From: Archaeoglobus sp. JdFR-27
GTDB lineage: Archaea; Halobacteriota; Archaeoglobi; Archaeoglobales; Archaeoglobaceae
Reading direction: 5' to 3'
Length of the DNA: 45,044 nt
Assembly (NCBI GenBank): GCA_002011235.1
Contig: MTMO01000013.1
Span: 1-45,044, forward strand
This document shows, piece by piece, positions 14,945 through 23,017 of the stretch. Position 1 is the stretch's first letter; each line of letters begins with the position of its first letter. The notes under the pieces were generated by a model. It was not told the origin of the DNA. It did no database searches and worked only from the letters and a program-made list of their open reading frames with translations. The translations under genes and the position numbers were made by a program.

Positions 14945-15601
14945 CTATATGAAACCTAGAGCCTCCTCAATAACCCCAAGCTCAAACCCGGTTGTGTCCC
15001 TTCCCGCTATATATCCTTTTGTATTAGCAACCAAGCCAGTTCCTACCATATCGCTACCGAAGTTAACGGTACCCGTTTCAACCTCTACCCCAAGTATTTT
15101 GTTAATTTTTTTGATCTCCCATTCCTTGGAATTTGGATTTATAAGGCCACCTTTGTTCGTCACTACAGCTGACATACCGACGGTTTTTATACCCCCTATC
15201 GTGCCTGTTGAAACCTTTACATCAAGAAATTCAGAGACTTTTTCAACAACTTTTTTCTCGATCTCAGGGTGAACAATTGCACCATAGTCGTTAAGACAGA
15301 CGTTGTTTCCCAAGCATGTCATATTTGTTTCCACAATTTCCACTTCAAATACCCTCGATAATCTCTCGATCTCTTTTTTTCTAACATATTGACTGACGAG
15401 TATTCCATTGGAATTTGCTGCAGCCATAGCTCCCACAAGCTCCGAGCCAGCAATGGTTGTTTGAATAACCTCAACATCAAGTTCATCCTTTAGAATGCTC
15501 TCAATCTTTTTATCTCTCAATCCCAATACTGCAGCGCTCTCTGTAACTCTTATGTAAAGGCCAATCAGTGGAATTCCGTTGATGGATAAAAGCTTCGCCA
15601 T
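14945..15601 (-). CDS. eif6: translation initiation factor 6 (aIF6)
   Basis: Anti-association factor that binds the large ribosomal subunit near L23/L14e and blocks premature joining of subunits. At 218 residues it has the expected five quasi-repeats of the pentein fold, visible as recurring [IV]-x-x-[ST]-x-G-x-x-[VL]-[GV] units: GSELVGAMAAANSNGILV, GTIGGIKTVGMSAVVTNKG and FGSDMVGTGLVANTKGYIAG. It belongs to the L39e-L31e-aIF6-LX-pfdA cluster. Confidence 0.96.
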   Translation of the reverse strand: MAKLLSINGIPLIGLYIRVTESAAVLGLRDKKIESILKDELDVEVIQTTIAGSELVGAMAAANSNGILVSQYVRKKEIERLSRVFEVEIVETNMTCLGNNVCLNDYGAIVHPEIEKKVVEKVSEFLDVKVSTGTIGGIKTVGMSAVVTNKGGLINPNSKEWEIKKINKILGVEVETGTVNFGSDMVGTGLVANTKGYIAGRDTTGFELGVIEEALGFI

Positions 15602-15630
15602 TCTATCTTAAAAACAAAAACTAATCAAAA

Positions 15631-15900
15631 TTACTCTGCAATTTCAACTTCAACTATCCCGTCGTCGAACTTCACAGCCCTAACCTTGATCTTCCCAGGT
15701 GGTTTCTGAGCTCCTCTTTCCCAAAGCTTCTCGTTCAGTTTGGTGTCGAACTTGATGTTCTCAGGCAATGCTTTCATGTGTCTGCTAAGGAAGTTCCTCA
15801 AGTACTTCACAGCTTTTTTCGTCCTGAGCCATCTGGGATACTTCTTCAATTTCTGTCTCAAACGAATTGAATAGACCCTCTCCAGAACAATTTTCGCCAT
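15631..15900 (-). CDS. rpl31e: 50S ribosomal protein L31e
   Basis: Large-subunit protein near the polypeptide exit. About 89 residues beginning MAKIVLERVYSIRLR, with KYPRWLRTKKAVKYLRNFLSRH and a C-terminal VRAVKFDDGIVEVEIAE, all standard for L31e. The frame is open from 15909 (MMV), but the ATG at 15900 preceded by GGTGATGG fits the family start better. It follows L39e by about 20 bp. Confidence 0.96.
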   Translation of the reverse strand: MAKIVLERVYSIRLRQKLKKYPRWLRTKKAVKYLRNFLSRHMKALPENIKFDTKLNEKLWERGAQKPPGKIKVRAVKFDDGIVEVEIAE

Positions 15901-15920
15901 TACCATCACCTACTTCCTAT

Positions 15921-16073
15921 TTAAACTTTCAGTTTTGAAGTCCTCCAGTGTCTTCTCTTCGGACTACCAAACACTCTCCTCTTTGTTTTTAACGAAACCC
16001 AGACCGGAGCCCTTCTGTTCTGTTTTGTAAACTTTGCAAGCCTGAATTTAACTCCAACAGTTTTTTTGCCCAT
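15921..16073 (-). CDS. rpl39e: 50S ribosomal protein L39e
   Basis: A 50-residue, very basic protein lining the exit tunnel. Translating the minus strand from the ATG at 16071-16073 gives [19 protein letters not shown], continuing with [16 protein letters not shown] and [11 protein letters not shown], then TAA at 15921-15923. The [13 protein letters not shown] and [10 protein letters not shown] elements identify L39e, and the usual length is 50-51. It lies 15 bp after the PDCD5 gene, next to L31e as in other Euryarchaeota. Confidence 0.96.
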   Translation of the reverse strand: MGKKTVGVKFRLAKFTKQNRRAPVWVSLKTKRRVFGSPKRRHWRTSKLKV

Positions 16074-16088
16074 CTAAACACCTCAAAA

Positions 16089-16424
16089 TTATTTTCTGAT
16101 GATTCTCGTTTCTCTTTTCTTGGGTAAAGCCTTTTTAAGAATTTCAACAAGCATCTCGTCGGTTATCTTCTGTCTGAGCCTTCCTGACTGAGCTAGAGCT
16201 ATCAGCTGGTTTTCGATGGATTCAGAAATCTCTGGATGAGCTAATTTAATCCTAGCAAGCCTCTCACGGGCTTCTGGCTCAAGAATAACTCTAAGTATCG
16301 CTCTCTTTTGAGCCTCGATCTCTCTTTGTATTTCTTGTTGCCTTCTGATCTCTTCAATCTCTCTCTGTCTCTGCTGCTGAAGTTCTGCAAGCCTCCTCCG
16401 TCTTATCTCTTCAAGTTCGTCCAT
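16089..16424 (-). CDS. PDCD5-family DNA-binding protein
   Basis: Archaeal homologue of eukaryotic PDCD5/TFAR19. 111 residues: a long N-terminal charged helix rich in Arg/Gln/Glu (about 1-45, with [16 protein letters not shown]), then the three-helix core ([19 protein letters not shown], then [13 protein letters not shown] and [12 protein letters not shown]) and a basic C-terminus. It always sits beside S19e in Euryarchaeota. Reported to bind DNA non-specifically; its cellular role in archaea is unclear. Confidence 0.93.
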   Translation of the reverse strand: MDELEEIRRRRLAELQQQRQREIEEIRRQQEIQREIEAQKRAILRVILEPEARERLARIKLAHPEISESIENQLIALAQSGRLRQKITDEMLVEILKKALPKKRETRIIRK

Positions 16425-16441
16425 TTTATCACCTTTAAAAC

Positions 16442-16891
16442 TTAGTATTTCTCAAGAGCTGGGATCTTTTTTACTAGATCTTTTTTTAGCTCAGAAGCTG
16501 ACTTATCCAGGAATGCTCTTCCCTTCGGGGTTACAACTCTTCCTTTATCTTTCTTCTCTACAAAACCAGCGCTTTCAAGTTGCTGTAGAGCCTTTCTTAT
16601 TATTGACCCGCTCCCTTTTCTGAATTTAGGAGGTTTGGAACCCCTTCTCTTTCTTCCACCGTAGATACTCCTAAGCCTTTCAATCCCAACGGGTCCATCG
16701 GTATATACCTTCCTCAGGATTGCTGAAACCCGAATATACCACCAGTTGGGCTGTTGAGGGGATCTTTCCTTATGTACTCCCGTTTTGACATAGGCAGCCC
16801 ATTCAGGTGGCTTGAATTCTTCCATTTTTTCCAGTTTCTTCGCAACATATTCAATTAGCTCGTCAGCCGGAACATCATATACCGTTGTCAT
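16442..16891 (-). CDS. rps19e: 30S ribosomal protein S19e
   Basis: Small-subunit protein needed for head assembly. 149 residues with [20 protein letters not shown] at the start, [37 protein letters not shown] and [23 protein letters not shown], all family hallmarks. It starts 1 bp after the YhbY-type gene stops and is followed by PDCD5 after 17 bp, a continuous operon. Confidence 0.97.
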   Translation of the reverse strand: MTTVYDVPADELIEYVAKKLEKMEEFKPPEWAAYVKTGVHKERSPQQPNWWYIRVSAILRKVYTDGPVGIERLRSIYGGRKRRGSKPPKFRKGSGSIIRKALQQLESAGFVEKKDKGRVVTPKGRAFLDKSASELKKDLVKKIPALEKY

Positions 16892-16892
16892 T

Positions 16893-17147
16893 TCAACCCT
16901 CCTTTATGAAAGTTAGCACCATACCCCTAAGGCTTACAAGCCTGCCATTAATACTTTTCCCAATCAATTTGGCAAGCTCCTTCCTGTCAAGTTCTGAACT
17001 ATCTCTGAAACTTCTCAGCATTTTAACCTTTACCCTTCCATGCTTCTCTAGCTGAAAATTAATCTCGTTAATTAAACTTTGTGTTAATCCATTTTTCCCG
17101 ATGTTAATCACCGGAATTTCAGCCTTGCCCTTGCGTTTAGGAGCCAT
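16893..17147 (-). CDS. YhbY/CRM-domain RNA-binding protein
   Basis: 84 residues with the CRM fold signatures: an N-terminal basic stretch, [17 protein letters not shown] (the 'IGKxGLT' element) and a C-terminal [16 protein letters not shown] strand pair. The usual GxxG loop before the last strands is weak here (ISNGR-type turn replaced by IGKSINGR). Family members bind rRNA precursors during large-subunit assembly. It is the first gene of the ribosomal operon and diverges from tgtA over about 140 bp. Confidence 0.88.
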   Translation of the reverse strand: MAPKRKGKAEIPVINIGKNGLTQSLINEINFQLEKHGRVKVKMLRSFRDSSELDRKELAKLIGKSINGRLVSLRGMVLTFIKEG

Positions 17148-17288
17148 AAAATTTTCACCGTCTAATTATGGTTTTTCGTGGATTAAAAATCTTATGGGGC
17201 CTAATTCATTTGATTTAGTTTGAAGCTAAGAGAGGTTAATCGTTAAATTAAAAACCTCTTAAAAATTTCTCTAAAAACAAGAATTTAA

Positions 17289-18812
17289 ATGTCATCCTTT
17301 CAACTTTTTTCAATGAATTTTGAGATCACAGCTAAAGATGTGATGGGAAGAATCGGAAGGTTGAAAACTCCTCATGGGATTGTAGAGACTCCAGCTTTGA
17401 TGCCTGTAATAAATCCGAATCTGAAGTTCATTTCTGTCAAAGAAATGAAAAAGATGGGAGCACAGATAGTAATCACGAATTCCTACATCATCTACAGGAA
17501 CGAAAATTTGAAGCAGATAGCGATTGAGAAGGGAGTTCATGGGTTGATAGAAAGCGATCTGCCTGTAATGACTGATAGCGGTAGCTACCAGCTCATGGTT
17601 TATGGGGATGTAGAGATTGACAATAGAACTATCGTGGAATTTCAAAATCAAATCTGTTCAGATATAGTGGTTCCTCTTGACATCCCAACTCCACCGAACG
17701 CATCTATAAGTGAGGCTGAGAAGGATCTTAAAGAAACACTGAAAAGGGAGAAGGAGGCTATGGAACTCCATGAGAGGATTGATGATAACAGATTGATTGC
17801 AGCACCAGTTCAAGGAGCAGTGTATCCGGAGTTAAGAAGACTCAGCGCGAAAAGGGCTGCAGAACTCAGAGCGGATTTTTACCCGATTGGAGGTGTGGTT
17901 CCTCTCCTCGATACCTATAGATTCTCTGATGTTATCAGAGTTATACTGGAGGTTAAGTCGGAACTCCCACCTTCTGCTCCAGTCCATCTATTTGGTGCTG
18001 GACATCCTATGGTCTTTGCGATGGCCGTTGCTTTGGGTTGTGACTTCTTTGATTCGGCTGCATACGCTTTATATGCAAAGGATGACAGGTATCTGACAGT
18101 TCAAGGCACTAAGAAACTTGAGGAACTGCAGTATTTTCCATGCAGCTGTCCTGTATGCAATGATTTTACACCCAGAGAACTGAAGAAACTCCCCAAGGAT
18201 GAAAGACAGCTTTTGCTTGGAAAGCACAACCTTTACGTTTCGTTTGAGGAGATCAATGTCATCAAGCAGGCGATAAAAGAGAAATCCCTCTTCGAACTGG
18301 TTGAAAGCAGGATAAGGAGCCATCCGTACCTCGTTTCTGCCTGGAGGGTGATAAAAGAGTATAAAGATCTCATAGAGCTTTATGATCCTTCGGCAAAGCA
18401 AGGTTTCTTTTACACCGGCATAGAAAGCATTTATAGGCTGGCTGTTCAGAGACATCATAGAAGAATTCTGAATCTTTCCCTTGATGAAAAAAGATATGTT
18501 ATTTCAGCAAAACATGTTTTGGAGGATGGTCAAACAGCCCAAGCAGATTTCTACCTCCTTCCAGTATTTGGTGTTGTTGTGGGGGAGTTCTATCCAGGAG
18601 GACACGCTGAGCTGCCAGAGGATGAGTATATTGAAGAAGAAGCACTGGAAGAAGGGTTTAATTGCCTTCTTGATTTCCTTAAGAAAAATAGGGATAAAGG
18701 TTTTGAATTAAGATTGACCAAGAGGTGGGTCGATTTTATCAGATCTAGGAGGTTAAAACTCCCTGAAAATGCTGAAATCGTCGAAATAGAAGAGGTCAAG
18801 CGGGATAATTAA
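17289..18812 (+). CDS. tgtA: archaeosine tRNA-guanine transglycosylase (ArcTGT)
   Basis: Exchanges guanine-15 of tRNA for preQ0, the first committed step of archaeosine formation. 507 residues: the TIM-barrel TGT domain with TPHGIVETPALMPV (27-40), DSGSYQL (96-102), VPLDIPTPPNASISEAE, FDSAAYALYA (about 254-263) and a zinc site CSCPVC (285-290) plus a downstream His. The C-terminal 170 residues form the archaeal C1-type extension, but the PUA domain that ends many archaeal ArcTGTs (usually about 580 aa) is not evident. The ATG at 17289 lies about 27 bp after CTTAAAAAT; an ATG at 17313 is an alternative. arcS follows after 18 bp. Confidence 0.95.
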   Translation: MSSFQLFSMNFEITAKDVMGRIGRLKTPHGIVETPALMPVINPNLKFISVKEMKKMGAQIVITNSYIIYRNENLKQIAIEKGVHGLIESDLPVMTDSGSYQLMVYGDVEIDNRTIVEFQNQICSDIVVPLDIPTPPNASISEAEKDLKETLKREKEAMELHERIDDNRLIAAPVQGAVYPELRRLSAKRAAELRADFYPIGGVVPLLDTYRFSDVIRVILEVKSELPPSAPVHLFGAGHPMVFAMAVALGCDFFDSAAYALYAKDDRYLTVQGTKKLEELQYFPCSCPVCNDFTPRELKKLPKDERQLLLGKHNLYVSFEEINVIKQAIKEKSLFELVESRIRSHPYLVSAWRVIKEYKDLIELYDPSAKQGFFYTGIESIYRLAVQRHHRRILNLSLDEKRYVISAKHVLEDGQTAQADFYLLPVFGVVVGEFYPGGHAELPEDEYIEEEALEEGFNCLLDFLKKNRDKGFELRLTKRWVDFIRSRRLKLPENAEIVEIEEVKRDN

Positions 18813-18830
18813 AAGAGAAAAGGTGAAGAA

Positions 18831-20477
18831 ATGGTTGAAGTTTACCTAATAAAAAGGGATGGTTGGGCAAGGATTTGCCAGATGAAAGTCGAAAATCACG
18901 ATATAACCACCCCCGCCGTCATAAGCTTGGACGGTAAAAAGAGCTTGCTTGGAAAAATAGATTTTGATCTCGTACCATACAGCCTTAAAGCTTTGAATGA
19001 AGAAAAATTCAATAAGCTTTACCAAGAAGACAGAAATTTTATTGTTGGTACTGGCCTCAGCGTGCTCTCTCCCCCCGAACTTGTGAAATACCTGATAGAG
19101 CTCAGAAAAAAGAGCATCACTAAACCTTTCATCGTAACAGGAATCGCTACTCCACAGAATCTTCCCATCCTCTGCTATTATGGAGTTGACCTTGTAGATG
19201 ATTCAAGAGTTGTGATGGCAGCCTATGAAGGATATTATTTGCTCGAAACTGGTTCCTTTCTGGTAGAAAAGTTGAAAGAGCTACCATGCTCCTGTAAAGC
19301 ATGTGAAAGGGTTAGAGCCAACTTCCCAAATCTTAAAAGAGAAGAAAAAGTCGATTTTCTAAAAGAACACAATACTTTGAAGCTTCAAGAGCAAGCTAGG
19401 CTTTTGAGAGAAATCATCCGTTCTGAGACTTTAAGGAATTATATCGAAGTTAGGGCAAAAACCAGTCCTGAGTTAACTGTAATGCTGAGGAAAGCAGATG
19501 AAACTGACTTTTTTGAAAGAATGTATCCCAGATTCAAAAGGAGCATTGTCTATATGAACACAATGGAATCTTTTAAAAGGCCTGAAGTGGGTTATTTCCT
19601 TAAAAGGATAGCCGAGGTTTACAAGCCCCAAACAAAAACCGCTCTTCTTTTACCATGTACTGCCAGAAAGCCTTATTCACTTTCAAAAACTCACAGAAAG
19701 GTTCTTAACAGTATTGGAAAACTTGTGAGCTTTGTAGACGAGATAATTATTTCGTCTCCTTTGGTTTGTCCAAGGGAATTTGAGCTAACGTACCCAGCTC
19801 AGAATTACGATACTCCTGTAACAGGAGTTTGGAGTGGTGAAGAAATCGATTTCGTTGCTGAAAATCTATTAAATCTCCTAATTGGTTTTGAAAAGATCAT
19901 AGCCCACGTTGAAGGAGGATACAGGAAAGTTGTTGAAAAAGTTGAAAAGGAAATCGAAGGTGAGGTTATTTACACGTCAGAGAATGGTGTTACTTCTAAA
20001 AAATCCATTAAAAATCTTAGAGAGAAGCTTGAAGAAGTTAGAATTGAAACAAGAGATAGGAAAGACAGATATTTAGCGATATTCAACTCGATGTTCAGAT
20101 ATCAGTTCGGGCTTGAACTGAAGGAGTTCATCAAAGGTGGAAAAGTAAGGGGCAGGTATCCAAATCTTGAACTTTATCTCAAAGAAAGAGTCCTTAGAAT
20201 TGACAATCTTTATGGAATGTTGGATGTTGATTTAGGACTGGCAGAAGATTTGGTTAAAAAGAAGATGAACTTGGTTGAAATTGGTGAATTTGAACCAAAG
20301 GGAACGATTTTCTCCGCCGGTATCGTTGATGCCGATGAAGAGATAAGACCGAATGACATTGTTTTTTTCAAAAACGATAGCTTTGTTGGAGTAGGTAGAG
20401 CTTTAATGTCCGGTGAGGAAATGGTTGAGGCTGCTAAGGGTGTTGCTATAGAGGTCAAAAGGAAAAAGGTCATATAA
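18831..20477 (+). CDS. arcS: archaeosine synthase alpha (ArcS / TgtB)
   Basis: Converts preQ0-15 in tRNA to the lysine adduct or archaeosine. 548 residues: a degenerate TGT-like N-terminal domain retaining the zinc motif CSCKAC (153-158) but without the catalytic aspartates, then the ArcS signature PCTARKPYSLSKTH (275-288; family pattern PC-x3-KPY-x2-S-x2-H), and a C-terminal PUA domain (about 465-548, with GTIFSAGIVDADEEIRPND and FVGVGRALMS). Same strand and 18 bp downstream of tgtA. In many archaea ArcS works with a radical SAM partner (RaSEA); that partner is not in this window. Confidence 0.95.
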   Translation: MVEVYLIKRDGWARICQMKVENHDITTPAVISLDGKKSLLGKIDFDLVPYSLKALNEEKFNKLYQEDRNFIVGTGLSVLSPPELVKYLIELRKKSITKPFIVTGIATPQNLPILCYYGVDLVDDSRVVMAAYEGYYLLETGSFLVEKLKELPCSCKACERVRANFPNLKREEKVDFLKEHNTLKLQEQARLLREIIRSETLRNYIEVRAKTSPELTVMLRKADETDFFERMYPRFKRSIVYMNTMESFKRPEVGYFLKRIAEVYKPQTKTALLLPCTARKPYSLSKTHRKVLNSIGKLVSFVDEIIISSPLVCPREFELTYPAQNYDTPVTGVWSGEEIDFVAENLLNLLIGFEKIIAHVEGGYRKVVEKVEKEIEGEVIYTSENGVTSKKSIKNLREKLEEVRIETRDRKDRYLAIFNSMFRYQFGLELKEFIKGGKVRGRYPNLELYLKERVLRIDNLYGMLDVDLGLAEDLVKKKMNLVEIGEFEPKGTIFSAGIVDADEEIRPNDIVFFKNDSFVGVGRALMSGEEMVEAAKGVAIEVKRKKVI

Positions 20478-20528
20478 CCCATAATCCATGAAGGTAACTT
20501 TAATATGTCTTAGAAAAGACTAAATCTT

Positions 20529-20744
20529 ATGCGAATGGACTTCATATTTGCCGGATTCATCCTGCTAATGGTTGGTTTGTCAATGATCACCCTATCATCG
20601 GCAAATCCGGAATTTGGAGGTATAATACTCATAGGTCCTATACCAATCATTTTTGGAACTTCAGTTAATGCTACAGTCTCTGCTGCTCTGATTGGGATCG
20701 TTCTTTTATTTTTCCTCCTTGGATTGGCTAGGATTATGAGGTAG
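20529..20744 (+). CDS. TIGR00304/DUF131 family small membrane protein
   Basis: 71 residues, two membrane segments (about 5-23 and 48-67) flanking the family signature GGIILIGPIPIIFG (about 30-43). Members are short archaeal membrane proteins of unknown function. It starts 51 bp after arcS and is followed 40 bp later by a second, longer member. The C-terminal end is basic (LARIMR). Confidence 0.85.
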   Translation: MRMDFIFAGFILLMVGLSMITLSSANPEFGGIILIGPIPIIFGTSVNATVSAALIGIVLLFFLLGLARIMR

Positions 20745-20784
20745 CTCCTCGGAGGTTGCACATGGTATGCAAGGAGGTGATGAG

Positions 20785-21177
20785 ATGATTGAAACTCTCG
20801 GAATTGTGCTGATTTTTATCGGAATCATTCTCATCTTCATAGGGATGATAAGTAGTGGAGATAGAATTAGCGAGAGAAGTGTTTTTGAGAGAGAATCTCG
20901 AGCTTATGAAAGGAAAAAAAGAAGAACCTATGTTTCCGAAATACCTGAGATTCATGAGGTACCCGAAGAGATCAATGGGATTTACGAAGATTATGGTGAA
21001 CATGGAAAGTATGGTTGGAAGAATAAAGAAAAGAGGGAAGTTAGGGGCGCTGGAATTATAATGATAGGACCAATTCCGATAATTTTTGGAGATTCAAAAT
21101 ATGCCTTTTACCTCGGGATTATTGCAATGATTTTAATGCTTCTTAGCATTCTGATTATGTTTTCCGTTTGGATTTAG
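20785..21177 (+). CDS. second TIGR00304/DUF131 protein, with a charged insertion
   Basis: About 130 residues. TM1 (IETLGIVLIFIGIILIFIGM) is followed by a roughly 60-residue hydrophilic, Arg/Glu/Tyr-rich insertion (from RISERSVFERE to EKREVRG) before the same motif as its neighbour, GAGIIMIGPIPIIFGDSKYA, and a final TM segment. The ATG at 20785 has GGAGG 7 bp upstream and is preferred over the in-frame ATG at 20767. It looks like a paralogue of the upstream gene carrying an inserted cytoplasmic loop. No function is known. Confidence 0.82.
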   Translation: MIETLGIVLIFIGIILIFIGMISSGDRISERSVFERESRAYERKKRRTYVSEIPEIHEVPEEINGIYEDYGEHGKYGWKNKEKREVRGAGIIMIGPIPIIFGDSKYAFYLGIIAMILMLLSILIMFSVWI

Positions 21178-21345
21178 GTTTGATAGGTTTAAAAAGGTGT
21201 TTAAGAAAATTAAGAGAAAAATTGATTCTTCTATAAGTTTTAAGTTAAGTATACTTTTTCGACTTTAAATATCGATTTTTTAGGCACATTATTAGCAGTC
21301 AAGCTTCAATAATAATCCACACATTTATAAATTTTCTAAATCTAC

Positions 21346-21744
21346 CTAAGAGACCTTAAAATTAGCCTTTTTAACTACTTCACCGTTTATTCTTAAGATA
21401 ATAGTATAATCTCCCTTTTCAAGCTTTCCAAGGTCGATTGTATGATTGTAATTTGTTATAACTTGTGCACATGGTTTTTCAGGTTCTTCATAAGAGAAAT
21501 CAAGGTAATATTCATTCCCTCTGAGTTGTTTTCCGACATACCCGAACTTGTGGCATGGAGTTGGAAGGGCCATCAAAATATTTACCTTCCAGCCGCTATC
21601 TGTTTCCAAAACAAAGATATTTGGTTTAGATGACAAGTTTGCCTCCTTTTTAGGTACTTTTGGCTCTTTCTTTTCCACACATCCTGATAATGCGATGACC
21701 ACTATAAGGAAAACGAGAATCCACTTTATTTTTCCTGAAATCAT
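21346..21744 (-). CDS. small predicted lipoprotein
   Basis: About 132 residues. The N-terminus is a lipoprotein signal: basic start (MISGKIKW), hydrophobic core (ILVFLIVVIA) and lipobox LSGC, with Cys the predicted first mature residue. Then a charged Lys/Glu/Pro linker and a soluble beta-rich domain with two further Cys (TPCHKFG, KPCAQVI), probably a disulfide. No family recognised; it may be a small immunoglobulin-like domain. The ATG at 21744 sits about 27 bp from a TTTAAA element; a TTG at 21768 is in frame but unlikely. Confidence 0.75.
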   Translation of the reverse strand: MISGKIKWILVFLIVVIALSGCVEKKEPKVPKKEANLSSKPNIFVLETDSGWKVNILMALPTPCHKFGYVGKQLRGNEYYLDFSYEEPEKPCAQVITNYNHTIDLGKLEKGDYTIILRINGEVVKKANFKVS

Positions 21745-21818
21745 TGTTTGCTTTTTGAGAAATACCAATTTAAATTTTTCCCAAATGCTTTTTTTATCTC
21801 TTTCTTATGGGGATTAAT

Positions 21819-21836
21819 GAAATTCGTGAAATTCGT
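21819..21836 (+). repeat. 9-bp exact tandem duplication GAAATTCGT
   Basis: GAAATTCGT at 21819-21827 is repeated exactly at 21828-21836, followed by a further GAAT, upstream of the 5S rRNA promoter. Confidence 0.75.
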
Positions 21837-21870
21837 GAATATAGGTAGTACCGAGCCTTCGACACCATAA

Positions 21871-21880
21871 CCTATTTATA
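21871..21880 (+). promoter_or_regulatory. TATA box of the 5S rRNA gene
   Basis: CCTATTTATA at 21871-21880 is centred about 25 bp upstream of the mature 5S 5' end at 21901, the expected spacing for an archaeal promoter. Confidence 0.6.
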
Positions 21881-21900
21881 CCCATCTGAAAAGGTTATTT

Positions 21901-22023
21901 TGCCGACGGCCATAGGATCGGGGGAAACACCCGGACTCATTCCGAACCCGGAAGTTAAGCCCCGTTCCGTTCCGTGTTGTACTGTGTTCCGAGAGGGCAC
22001 GGGAACCACGGAAGCTGTCGGCA
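21901..22023 (+). rRNA. rrf: 5S ribosomal RNA
   Basis: A 123-nt RNA starting TGCCGACGGCCATAGGATCG and ending GAAGCTGTCGGCA. The 5' TGCCGAC and 3' GTCGGCA pair perfectly as helix I. Internal hallmarks: GGCCATA, the loop-C CCGAACCCGGAAGTTAAGC element and a GGAACCACGG 3' arm. No 16S or 23S gene or tRNA adjoins it; it has its own TATA box, so it is transcribed apart from the main rRNA genes. Confidence 0.97.
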
Positions 22024-22139
22024 TTTCTCTGTATTTCTAACTTCTTTCTCTATTTTAAGCTTTAAAGTTTTAGTAGCTTTATAGCTTAGCTTCAATGATT
22101 TCAATAAATTCTTTAATATCTTCTAATGTTCATTTCTTG

Positions 22140-23006
22140 ATGGTTACTACCGAACTTCTAGGGGAGATACTGGCAATAATCTCGGCAATATTCTGGGCAA
22201 TTGGTGCGAGTGTTTATAAAAAAGGTCTGGAGAGCACGGATGTTTGGTCAGGGAATTTGATGAGGACGGGTTTCACCTCAGTGGGTTTTATAATTTTCAT
22301 GCTTTTAAAGGGTAGCTTTTTTGAATCCCTTGCATCCTTTTATCCTACCCTCTTTTTCTGGCTTTTTGTTTCAGGTTTCTTTGCATTTTTTCTCGGTGAC
22401 ATTCTTTATCTTGTTTCCCTTAATGAGGTTGGAGTGGCTAGGGCCGTGCCGGTAAGCTCTACGTATCCACTTTTTGTTGCTTTATGGGCTTTCCTGATCT
22501 ATAGAGAAGAGATAAGTTTTCTTCTAATTGTCGGAACGATAATGATCTTATTCGCAATAAAGTTGATTTCTGAGGAGGAAAACGGATCAAAAGAATCAAG
22601 GAAAGGAATAATTTTTGCCCTTTTTGCTGCAATATGCTGGTCTCTGAGCATAACAATACTTGATTATCTCACAAATTTTCTGCCTTCGGAGGCTGTTGCT
22701 GGATTTAGATTTATGATAGCATTCTTGTTGGTTAGTGCTGTGGTAAAGAAAAGAGGTTTCAACTTCAATCGAAAAGCAGCCCTATGGATTGGATTCGGAG
22801 GAATGATTGTCTTAGTAACGAGCAACTACACCTTCGTCGAGGCGATCAGAATTATTGGTTCAGCAAAGGTCGCTCCAGTTTCTTCAACCTATCCTGTTAT
22901 CTCAGCCTTTTTTGCAGCGGTCTTTTTGAAAGAAAAGCTCACCTTGAAAATAATACTTGGTACTTTACTTTCCGTTTTAGGAGTTTTGGTAGTGGTAATC
23001 TCATAA
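22140..23006 (+). CDS. EamA/DMT-family transporter
   Basis: Integral membrane protein of about 288 residues with roughly ten hydrophobic segments in two homologous EamA halves: first half from LLGEILAIISAIFWAIG to about 138, second from GIIFALFAAICWSLSITILDY to the end. Both halves carry ARAVPVSSTYP / AKVAPVSSTYP, the typical EamA turn before the last helices. Substrate unknown; family members export amino acids or metabolites. The frame is open from 22095, but the ATG at 22140 gives a normal N-terminus. Its 3' end converges on the RPA-like gene. Confidence 0.9.
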   Translation: MVTTELLGEILAIISAIFWAIGASVYKKGLESTDVWSGNLMRTGFTSVGFIIFMLLKGSFFESLASFYPTLFFWLFVSGFFAFFLGDILYLVSLNEVGVARAVPVSSTYPLFVALWAFLIYREEISFLLIVGTIMILFAIKLISEEENGSKESRKGIIFALFAAICWSLSITILDYLTNFLPSEAVAGFRFMIAFLLVSAVVKKRGFNFNRKAALWIGFGGMIVLVTSNYTFVEAIRIIGSAKVAPVSSTYPVISAFFAAVFLKEKLTLKIILGTLLSVLGVLVVVIS

Positions 23007-23017
23007 TTCATTCTTGG

